From an uncultured Bacteroidales bacterium (GTDB lineage: Bacteria; Bacteroidota; Bacteroidia; Bacteroidales; P3): a stretch of DNA of 64,000 nucleotides. The stretch lies in assembly GCA_900316515.1 (NCBI GenBank), contig ONDE01000008.1:1-64000 (forward strand). Direction: 5' to 3'. Positions within the stretch are counted from its first letter, which is position 1; the number at the start of each line of letters is the position of its first letter. Below the pieces are notes generated by a model. The model was not told the DNA's origin, made no database searches, and was given only the letters and a program-made list of their open reading frames with translations. Shown here one piece after another: positions 34,284 to 41,647 of the stretch. The position numbers and the translations under genes were made by a program.

Positions 34284-35384
34284 ATGTTCGACAATATCCG
34301 CCCCCTATACGACTCCGAGCTGCCCGAGGCTCTGCGCCAAATAACTGCCTCACAGCTCTTCGCCCCCATGGCCGCCTTCGTCTACCCGGGTGAAGACCCC
34401 AAGGCTGCAGCCAAACGCATCTGCGCCATACCAGACATCCACACCATGCAGGACACCGTCATGCGCGCCGCCATCGGACATATTGTCTCCTCCACCATTA
34501 CCGACTTCACCCACAGCGGCACCGACCTCCTAGTCCACGGCCGCCCCTACCTCTTCATCTCCAATCACCGCGACATCGTCCTCGACGCATTCCTCCTGCA
34601 ATACCTGCTCTTCGATTATAACGACCTCTACATCACCTTCGGCGCAAACCTCATGCAGGACCCCATAATTACCCTCATCGGTCGCGCCAACCGCATGTTC
34701 CGTGTCGAACGCGGCGGCACACCCAAAGAATTCTACCGCAACATGCTGCAGGTGTCGCAATACATACGCCAAGTTATCGTCGGCGACCAGCACTCCGTGT
34801 GGATAGCCCAACGCAACGGCCGTACCAAAGACGGCCTCGACCGCACCGAGGTGTCGCTTCTCAAAATGTTCGCCCTCAGCGGTCGCGCCACACGCGAAGC
34901 GCCTCTCATGCCCCTCAAAGCCCTCAACATTGTACCCGTCAGCATCAGCTACGAATGGGAACCATGCGACCTGCTCAAAGTCCGCGAACTCCACCTCCGC
35001 GCCATAGGCCCTTATAAGAAAGCCAAAGGCGAAGATATGAACTCCGTGCTCACCGGCATCATGCAACCCAAGGGTCATGTGCACCTCAGCGTCAATGCGC
35101 CCCTCACCGACGAAGAGATAGACCGCTGCTCGGCAACCGACAGTCCATTCGAAAACCTCGCCGCACTCATCGACCGCCGCATCACCACCGGCTACCGTCT
35201 GCACCCCACCAACTATCTGGCCTACGATCTCGTGCACCACACCACCCACTTCGCCGACCACTACTCCCCCGCCCTCAAAGAGCAGTTCCAGCAGCGCCTC
35301 GCCACCATTCCCGATGCCGAGAAAACAATCCTACTCGACATCTACTCCAACCCCGTCGGCCAGCAATACCCGACACTGATATAA
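34284..35384 (+). CDS. Glycerol-phosphate-type acyltransferase
   Basis: 366 residues related to 1-acylglycerol-3-phosphate acyltransferases. LFISNHRDIVLDAFLL is the HX4D-like catalytic block (spacing slightly changed, HRDIVLD), and RVERGGTPKEFYRN plus WIAQRNGRTKDG occupy the places of the later PlsC motifs. It is the last gene of the co-directional run and could provide the lipid anchor for the polyene, or be an independent phospholipid gene. A terminator follows directly. Confidence 0.8.
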   Translation: MFDNIRPLYDSELPEALRQITASQLFAPMAAFVYPGEDPKAAAKRICAIPDIHTMQDTVMRAAIGHIVSSTITDFTHSGTDLLVHGRPYLFISNHRDIVLDAFLLQYLLFDYNDLYITFGANLMQDPIITLIGRANRMFRVERGGTPKEFYRNMLQVSQYIRQVIVGDQHSVWIAQRNGRTKDGLDRTEVSLLKMFALSGRATREAPLMPLKALNIVPVSISYEWEPCDLLKVRELHLRAIGPYKKAKGEDMNSVLTGIMQPKGHVHLSVNAPLTDEEIDRCSATDSPFENLAALIDRRITTGYRLHPTNYLAYDLVHHTTHFADHYSPALKEQFQQRLATIPDAEKTILLDIYSNPVGQQYPTLI

Positions 35385-35391
35385 AACAGAG

Positions 35392-35424
35392 GAAGCCAGA
35401 CATCAAGTCTGGCTTCTTCTTTCT
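35392..35424. terminator. Terminator closing the polyene locus
   Basis: GAAGCCAGAC (35392-35401) pairs with GTCTGGCTTC (35407-35416), followed by TTCTTTCT. It also separates the locus from the convergent tRNA-Ser. Confidence 0.85.
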
Positions 35425-35427
35425 CAG

Positions 35428-35514
35428 CGGAGAGACAGGGATTCGAACCCTGGGACCAGCAAGCTGGTCAACGGTTTTCGAGACCGCCCCGATCGACCAC
35501 TCCGGCATCTCTCC
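35428..35514 (-). tRNA. tRNA-Ser(CGA)
   Basis: On the minus strand GGAGAGA (5' end at 35514) pairs with TCTCTCC. The anticodon loop CTCGAAA gives CGA, a long variable arm (GACCAGC/GCTGGTC) is typical of tRNA-Ser, and GGTTCGAATCC forms the T loop. The 3' CCA is not encoded. Confidence 0.95.
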
Positions 35515-35582
35515 AATAGGTCTGCTTTTTGCGAAAAGCGGGTGCAAAAGTACTAACTTTTGGCGACATGGCCAAATTTATT

Positions 35583-36407
35583 TTACAACTCATTCATTAT
35601 CGTACCATTGGCAGTAATCTCCATACGCATCCCGTCGGTAGCGATAATACTCTCGGCGAACTCTTCACGGGCCTGCTGCAACAACACGTCGGGCTCTTTG
35701 TAGCGGGCACTGAGGTGCGTCAGCAGCAGTTGTTTCACCCCTGCCTTCTGCGCCAGCCGACCTGCCTGACCGGCGGTCAGATGCTTGCGCTGCTCGGCCA
35801 ACTCGGCCAGCTCGTTGGCAAAGGTACACTCCAGACACAATAATCCGGCACCGGCAATATGCGGCAGTATAGCTTCATCATAAGCCGTGTCACAGCAGTA
35901 TGCGTATATGAGCGGCGATTTGTCGGTGGCATACGGCGACGGCACAGTTGCTATGCGAAAGCCGTAGGTGGGCACGCTATGGTCGATGCGGAAAGCATCC
36001 ACGGTACATTTGTTGTTCTCGAACACCCTCTGCTCGCCCTCCTCGAAGTCCATCTCGCGCCAGTCAATGGGGTATTCTATATGGTTGCCGGTAAGTTCGA
36101 AGATGGTCTCTATCACCTGCTTAGCACCCTTTGGCGCCACAATGGTGGCAGGCTCGGTGCGACCACAGAGATGCATGGTAGAGAGGAGGCCCGGCAGGCC
36201 GAAGAAATGGTCGCCATGCAGGTGCGAGATTACGATGGTGGAAATCGACTGCAACTTCAGGTGATGCTGGCGTATGCGGTCCTGCGTGCCTTCGGCGCAA
36301 TCGATAAGCAGCTTGAAGCCCCGTATGTTGAGCACCTGCGCCGAGCAGTGGCGCTTGCCCGTCGGCGATGCCGCTCCAGAACCCATTACAGTGAGGTAGA
36401 TGTTCAT
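35583..36407 (-). CDS. rnz: Ribonuclease Z
   Basis: 274 residues from the ATG at 36407; the open frame continues upstream only through a repeat. The metallo-beta-lactamase metal motif is SHLHGDHFFGLPG with His62, His64, Asp66 and His67. Other marks are the early GSGAASPT and the late LLLTHLSARY. RNase Z removes the 3' trailer of tRNA precursors to allow CCA addition, which matters here because the tRNAs in this window lack an encoded CCA. It lies next to tRNA-Ser on the same strand. Confidence 0.95.
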   Translation of the reverse strand: MNIYLTVMGSGAASPTGKRHCSAQVLNIRGFKLLIDCAEGTQDRIRQHHLKLQSISTIVISHLHGDHFFGLPGLLSTMHLCGRTEPATIVAPKGAKQVIETIFELTGNHIEYPIDWREMDFEEGEQRVFENNKCTVDAFRIDHSVPTYGFRIATVPSPYATDKSPLIYAYCCDTAYDEAILPHIAGAGLLCLECTFANELAELAEQRKHLTAGQAGRLAQKAGVKQLLLTHLSARYKEPDVLLQQAREEFAESIIATDGMRMEITANGTIMNEL

Positions 36408-36417
36408 GCTCTTTGGA

Positions 36418-36545
36418 ATTGAGGAGTTAAAGAAGTTAAAGAAGTCATAGAAGTTAAAGGAGTTAAAGACAATGCCGACCAACGCATTTGTCTTTTAACT
36501 TCTAGCGCGAAGCGCGATAACTTCTTCAATTCTTTAACTTCCATT
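36418..36545. repeat. Word-hairpin between rnz and symporter
   Basis: The left array of GAGTTAAAGAAGTTAAAGAA-type words (36419-36469) is complementary to the right array of TTTAACTTC words (36491-36542). A GCGCGAAGCGC palindrome lies inside the right half. Confidence 0.85.
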
Positions 36546-36552
36546 AATATGA

Positions 36553-38094
36553 CTATTGTTTCTTTATCAACGACGACAACCAGAGGAGCAGCATCGTTAT
36601 ACCGCCGTTGACCAGCAGGATGGCGAAGCCGAAGTCGAAGCCCGCCCAGCGGTTGCAAGCCATGTTGAGTAGGTAGGACGCCACTGGCGACAGCACCGCA
36701 ATCACCGGCACCCAGCTGTCGCGCGCACGGCGCTTGGTGAACAAGCCATAGGCATAGAGACCCAGCAGCGGCCCGTAGGTGAAGCCGGCAATCATAAACA
36801 GGGTGTCGATGAGCGAATCGTTGTGGAACGGTCGGAAGGCGATAATCACCAACAGGTAGAGCAACGCAAAGCATACATGGACAATCCTGCGGATAGTCAA
36901 CCTGGAGTGCCGGGGAGTGCTGGGGAGTGCTGGGGAGTGCGAGACGTTACCATTGTCCTTGCACTTCTCCGCACTACCTTGCACTACTTTGTACTCCTCT
37001 TTATCAAATCCAAGGAAGTTGTAGCAGAAGGTCGTCGTGAGGGCCGTAAGGGTGCCGTCGGCACTGCTGTAGCCTGCCGCCACCATGCCCAGGACAAAGA
37101 CCACTGCCGTGAAGCCGCTCAGCGAGAAGGCCACCGACGGGAATATCTTGTCGGGCACCACCGTGCCAGCCTCGTTAACCGGAAGGGCGAAGCCCGTCTC
37201 CGAAGCGTATGCCAGCAAGGCGGCACCGAGGCAGAGGAACAGGATGTTGACCACGATGAAGAGCATGCTGCTGGTCATCACGTTCTTCTGTGCATCGCGC
37301 AGCGTCTTGCAGGTCAGGTTCTTCTGCATCATGTCCTGGTCGAGGCCCGTCATGGTGATGGTAATGAACATGCCGCTCAGTATCTGCTTCCAATAGTATT
37401 TAGGCGCCGTAGGGTCGGTCTCGAACATGCGCGTATAGCCCTTGTCGGCCGAACTCTTCAACAGCTCGCCGAGGCTCATATCCAGATTGTTGAGGATGGC
37501 AACAACAGTTACGATTGCCGCCAGCAGCAGGAAGGTGGTCTGCAGCATGTCGGTCCACACCACCGTCTTGATGCCGCCGCGGAAAGTATAGAGCAGTATG
37601 ATGGCAATGAACACCACCGCCGGCACCCAGAACGGGATGCCCCAGGCTCGGAACACGAACTCGTAGAGCACAAAGACCACCAGGTACATCCTCAGCGCCG
37701 ACCCCAACAGGCGGCTAAGGATGAAGAAGATGGCCCCCGTCTTCTCGCTCACTTTGCCGAAACGGTCGCCCAGGTAGGTATAGATAGATGTGAGGTTGAG
37801 CTTGTAGTAGAGCGGCAGCAGCACCAGTGCTATGGCAGCATAGCCAAGCACATAGCCGAACACCAGCGGCATATAGGTCCAGGCGCCGTTGTACACGCCG
37901 CCCGGCACCGACATGAAGGTGACGCCCGAGAGCGACGCCCCTATCATGCCATAGGCCACCACGAACCACGGCGACCGCCGTCCGGCGCGGAAGAAAGCCT
38001 CATTGCCCTTGGCGCCACGCCGGCCGGTGAGCCACATCACCAGAAACAGCAACACAGTGTAGGCGGCAAAACACAATAATATAGTGAGTTCCAT
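36553..38094 (-). CDS. Sodium:solute symporter (SSS family)
   Basis: 513 residues from the ATG at 38094; a -7 box at 38120-38127 rules out the longer frame. About 13 hydrophobic helices are visible, beginning MELTILLCFAAYTVLLFL; GGVYNGAWTYMP, SRLLGSALRMYLVV and MVAAGYSSADGTLTAL (the Na+-site helix) fit the SSS/LeuT fold. Substrate unknown. A short-word insert at 36899-36999 adds about 33 residues (VQGSAEKCKDNG to PSTPRHSRL) in a cytoplasmic loop near the C-terminus without breaking the frame. Confidence 0.88.
   Translation of the reverse strand: MELTILLCFAAYTVLLFLVMWLTGRRGAKGNEAFFRAGRRSPWFVVAYGMIGASLSGVTFMSVPGGVYNGAWTYMPLVFGYVLGYAAIALVLLPLYYKLNLTSIYTYLGDRFGKVSEKTGAIFFILSRLLGSALRMYLVVFVLYEFVFRAWGIPFWVPAVVFIAIILLYTFRGGIKTVVWTDMLQTTFLLLAAIVTVVAILNNLDMSLGELLKSSADKGYTRMFETDPTAPKYYWKQILSGMFITITMTGLDQDMMQKNLTCKTLRDAQKNVMTSSMLFIVVNILFLCLGAALLAYASETGFALPVNEAGTVVPDKIFPSVAFSLSGFTAVVFVLGMVAAGYSSADGTLTALTTTFCYNFLGFDKEEYKVVQGSAEKCKDNGNVSHSPALPSTPRHSRLTIRRIVHVCFALLYLLVIIAFRPFHNDSLIDTLFMIAGFTYGPLLGLYAYGLFTKRRARDSWVPVIAVLSPVASYLLNMACNRWAGFDFGFAILLVNGGITMLLLWLSSLIKKQ
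36899..36999. repeat. Word-hairpin insert in symporter gene
   Basis: Four GGGGAGTGCT-type words (36903-36941) face three GCACTAC/GCACTTC words (36959-36992) across a spacer. The words are partly complementary (GGAGTGC against GCACTnC). Confidence 0.75.
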
Positions 38095-38119
38095 AAAATA
38101 ATCATTGTATATAGTCTTG

Positions 38120-38127
38120 CAAAGATA
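38120..38127 (-). promoter_or_regulatory. -7 box TATCTTTG of the symporter gene
   Basis: CAAAGATA on the plus strand is the minus-strand TATCTTTG, 26 bp upstream of the chosen start codon. Confidence 0.55.
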
Positions 38128-38256
38128 CACAAAAAAAAGGGATTTATATACCTGTCGACAGCAAAATGCCGATAATTTGACAAAGCTATGCAACTATCAG
38201 GGAAAAGGAGTTGAAGCGAGGATTGAAAAACCACGAATACGCCCTATAGGGGTGCT

Positions 38257-38317
38257 CTGTTCTTCGGTTGTTCTTCGATTGTTCTTCGATTGACTATCGA
38301 AGAACAATCGAAGAACA
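38257..38317. repeat. Word-hairpin with 22-bp perfect stem
   Basis: Bases 38269-38290 are an exact reverse complement of 38296-38317 around the loop TGACT. The arms consist of TTGTTCTTCGAT words, the same word as in the element at 11942-11992, 26 kb away. Confidence 0.9.
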
Positions 38318-38377
38318 GACGGTAAACAATTGAAAATTAAGGTCGCTTTTCAGCATCTCTGATCAAAGCCCGGTGCC

Positions 38378-41300
38378 CTACCGCAGCACCTCGATGACGC
38401 CGTTGCGGCGGACGATGCCGCAGGCGGTCTTGCCGAGGAAGCGGAAGAAGTAGGTGCCGTCGGGGCTGGCGGTGGCGTTGGGGTCCCAGAAATCTTCGTG
38501 GCGACTGATGTCGCGGGCGTGGAACACCTGTACGCCCCACTGGTTGAAAATCCACACCTCGTTCATGGGATAGAGCCCCAGGTCGACGAGGTTGACCACC
38601 TCCCAGCGATCGTTCACGCCATCGCCATTGGGGGTTACAAGGTTTGGAAATTCGAGCCAGGCGGTGACGATGGTGACGGTGTGGGTGGTGGTGTCGACGC
38701 AGGTGTGGGTGATTGTCAGAGTATCTGTCAGTGTGATTGATTGGGTGCGGCTGGCGGCGAGGGTGACGTCGAAGTCGCCACGCGGCAGGTCGCCCTGCCA
38801 TTGGTAGACAGGCGAGTGCTCGTCGAGGGTGTCGGTGGTACCTTCGGTGGTGGCGATGGTCCATTGCCACTGGCAGTCGGCCGGCTCGGTATAGTTGCTG
38901 AAATCGGCCTCGGGGCAGACGTCGGCGGGATGGAACGGGAGCCACGAGAACTCGGCCTTGGGCGACGGAAAGACATAGATGGGCCACACGAGGGTGTCGT
39001 TGCAGCCGTGGATGTCGGTGAGCATGAGGGTGGCCGTAGCTTCGTAGTAGGGTTCGTCGAAGGGATATTGCAGAGTGCCTTCGCCGCTGGCGACGGTGTC
39101 GGCCGAAAGTGTCCATCGGTGGGAGACGATGTCGGGTGTGGTGTCGCGCAGGTGCAGTGTGGCGGGGGCACAGCCCTTGAGGGGCATAGTGTCGGCCCAG
39201 TGGATGCCGTCGAAACTGTAAGAAGCCCCGATGTCGACGATAGTGTCGCGCTGGACGATAGAGACATGCACCAGGCTGTCGCAGCCCTCTATGGTGGCCA
39301 GCAGGGTGTCGAACATCGTAGGACCACCATAGTCGACGCCGCGATATAGGAACGGGCGCCCAGGACAGACAACGATTGTGTCGGAGAGGTTGTACTCGGG
39401 ATGGACGGTGAGAAACAGGCGATAGGTGCTGTCGCATCCGGCGGCGTTGGAGTAGATGATGTCGGCAACGGTGTCGTAGGCGAAGGAGGCACCACGGTAA
39501 CGGAAGTGGTCGCAGGCCACGGCGACGGTGTCGAATAGGAACGTGTCGAGCACGGTGAGATTGAGCAGGCGAAGGCTGTCGCAGTCGATGGGCAGCACAT
39601 AGGAGCCTGCGGTGGCGAAGATGGTGTCCATGAAGAGGAGCGTGTGGTTGGCGCAGATGCTTGAGTCGACAGTGTCGAAGGCATACTGTAAGCGGAGTTG
39701 CTGTGTAATGGTGTCGTGGCAGTTGCCGCCGGAGAGTGACGCCACAAGAGTGACGGTATAGGTGCCGCTGTCGGGGAAAAAGACCACGGGGTTGCGGAGA
39801 GTGGAGGTGCCGAGCGCCCCGAAATCCCAGAACACCGAGTCGCAGGCAGTTGTGGTGTCGTCGACAAGGTGGCTACGGTCGTGAAAGTCGACACGGAAGC
39901 GGCAGTTGTCGCGACTGACGGTGTAGTCGAAGTCGGCCTCGGGGAAAACGAGACGCGACACGGCGCTAAGGGTAACTACACATGTGGAGTCGCCGATGAA
40001 GGAGAGGTCGCAGTAGTAGGTGTGTCCGTCGGCAGGCAGGTCGGCGCTACGCGAAGTGGACAGCACCTCGTCGGAGTCATCACGTCGCCAGCTGTAGTTG
40101 AAACCCTCGGGGGCTTCCACATGGTTGAACTCGCCTTCGGAACAGGTGGAGAAAGCAATATGTTTCTTGGCACAATGGAGATTGTAGTAGGCATAGCCGA
40201 AATGGGCGCCCTGGGCGCAGTCGTAGGTGGTGAGACGGAGCATGACACTCTGCCCATGGTAGGCCGAAAGGTCGATGCCAACGATGGTCCAGTCTTTCCA
40301 TAGAAGGAGCTGTCCGTTGTAGCTTTGTACATTCCACCCAAGACTGGAATTGGCCACAAAATCGTATGAGTTGCAACTGGCAGGTTCTATGAGGTTGCCG
40401 TTGGCGTCGAGCATCTCGATACGGAAACGGGGCTGGTCGGCAAGGGTGTGGCTTGGGTCTTGCATGACAGCGGCGTACTTGAGGATGAGCATATCGAAGT
40501 CGGTGGTGTCGACATCGATATTGTAAAGCATGGCTTCTGCTTGGGTACCTACCAACTGGTTGCCGAGACGTACGGAATGGTCGTCGCCGGGAGGAACTAT
40601 GCGCAGCTGCGGCCCCACAACAGGGTCGGTGGCCGTGGTGTCGGTGCATACAAGGTGACGGGTGCTGAGGTCGTTACCTGACACTATGCCAACAGCATTG
40701 TACGGATTCTCATAAAAGCCATAGTACGGCGTGACCTTGGTGGAGAAAAGCTTACGGGTGTCGACACAGTTGCTGCTGTCGCACTCGGGACGGATGATGC
40801 TGAGGGAATGTATCTGGGAGCCGGCAGATGTTCCGCAGTCGCCCGAAGTACCGCAGTCGAAAGATATCGAAATGCTATAGCTGATATTCTCATACAACTG
40901 CAACGTGAATGTGCCAATACCGCTATATGTATTGTTGAACAAGACATTACCACCAACGACAGAAACAATGACATTTACCGTGGGATTGCCGATGGCATTC
41001 CATGTGAATTTGACAGGAGGAAGAACCGTGTCGCAACCTCTGTATATGGCCACATAGCCACCATTTGTATTCAACAAATCATAGTTCGTGCTGCGGAAGT
41101 CCCACATCATGCAGCCGCTTGACGTAACACGTATGTCGTCAACATAGGCATAACTACCAGAGGTTTTGTGGAATGCAATGTAATGGTCGCTCTGCGGAGC
41201 CGACGAGAGATCGACAACATACCGTTGCCATTGACCGATCTCTTCCTCGGGATTCAGCGTTATGCAGTGGAATGTCGTATAGTCGGTGGGGTCGGTCATA

Positions 41301-41632
41301 GTGCCCACTTCGATATACGCGCCATTAATGGCCCAAAACTGCATATATGCGCCATCGCTGAATGTGTACGACATATAAGGCATCGAGACATAGAAATCCT
41401 GGTTACCAGTAAGAAATAATGCTTTAGGAGAAGTATGTGACATCGAGTTTACATATGCATCGTTAGCATATGTATGAGAATATCCTGCACCGGTGGCAAT
41501 CGTCCACCCACTCGGCATTTGGTTGACCGGCACATCGGCAAAAGTGATGCAGATATCGAGCTGTCCGCGCGCAACAGCCGCCAGCAGGAGGAATGCCAGC
41601 AGCAGGAGGGTTCTATGTGCAACGCGGAGCAT
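38378..41632 (-). CDS. T9SS type B large surface protein (PKD-containing)
   Basis: 1,084 residues with a signal peptide (LLLLAFLLLAAVARGQ). The N-terminal half has jelly-roll-like adhesive segments with LSSAPQSDHYIAFHKTSGSYAYVDDI. A PKD-like domain lies at about 570-640 (FWDFGALGTST, DSGTYTVTL), and modules with GCDS signatures follow (IYSNAAGCDSTYRLFL, IEGCDSLVHV). The C-terminus is a gliding-motility-type (type B) sorting domain: FPNLVTPNGDGVNDRWEV, WIFNQWGVQVFHARD, DGTYFFRF. It should be secreted by T9SS and anchored or released at the cell surface. It is 15 bp downstream of its paralogue, so the two form an operon. Confidence 0.88.
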   Translation of the reverse strand: MLRVAHRTLLLLAFLLLAAVARGQLDICITFADVPVNQMPSGWTIATGAGYSHTYANDAYVNSMSHTSPKALFLTGNQDFYVSMPYMSYTFSDGAYMQFWAINGAYIEVGTMTDPTDYTTFHCITLNPEEEIGQWQRYVVDLSSAPQSDHYIAFHKTSGSYAYVDDIRVTSSGCMMWDFRSTNYDLLNTNGGYVAIYRGCDTVLPPVKFTWNAIGNPTVNVIVSVVGGNVLFNNTYSGIGTFTLQLYENISYSISISFDCGTSGDCGTSAGSQIHSLSIIRPECDSSNCVDTRKLFSTKVTPYYGFYENPYNAVGIVSGNDLSTRHLVCTDTTATDPVVGPQLRIVPPGDDHSVRLGNQLVGTQAEAMLYNIDVDTTDFDMLILKYAAVMQDPSHTLADQPRFRIEMLDANGNLIEPASCNSYDFVANSSLGWNVQSYNGQLLLWKDWTIVGIDLSAYHGQSVMLRLTTYDCAQGAHFGYAYYNLHCAKKHIAFSTCSEGEFNHVEAPEGFNYSWRRDDSDEVLSTSRSADLPADGHTYYCDLSFIGDSTCVVTLSAVSRLVFPEADFDYTVSRDNCRFRVDFHDRSHLVDDTTTACDSVFWDFGALGTSTLRNPVVFFPDSGTYTVTLVASLSGGNCHDTITQQLRLQYAFDTVDSSICANHTLLFMDTIFATAGSYVLPIDCDSLRLLNLTVLDTFLFDTVAVACDHFRYRGASFAYDTVADIIYSNAAGCDSTYRLFLTVHPEYNLSDTIVVCPGRPFLYRGVDYGGPTMFDTLLATIEGCDSLVHVSIVQRDTIVDIGASYSFDGIHWADTMPLKGCAPATLHLRDTTPDIVSHRWTLSADTVASGEGTLQYPFDEPYYEATATLMLTDIHGCNDTLVWPIYVFPSPKAEFSWLPFHPADVCPEADFSNYTEPADCQWQWTIATTEGTTDTLDEHSPVYQWQGDLPRGDFDVTLAASRTQSITLTDTLTITHTCVDTTTHTVTIVTAWLEFPNLVTPNGDGVNDRWEVVNLVDLGLYPMNEVWIFNQWGVQVFHARDISRHEDFWDPNATASPDGTYFFRFLGKTACGIVRRNGVIEVLR

Positions 41633-41647
41633 GTTGAGTTATGAGTT

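Larger units (their letters stand above)
38095..38377. other. Spacer with promoter and word-hairpin
   Basis: This 283-bp gap contains the minus-strand symporter promoter box at 38120-38127 and a strong hairpin (38257-38317) just after the end of the convergent-side T9SS gene. No gene is seen. Confidence 0.6.

Noticed and set aside
35275..35547. Minus-strand open frame over tRNA-Ser
   Set aside because: It is the translated tRNA and its flanks; tRNA structure is complete.
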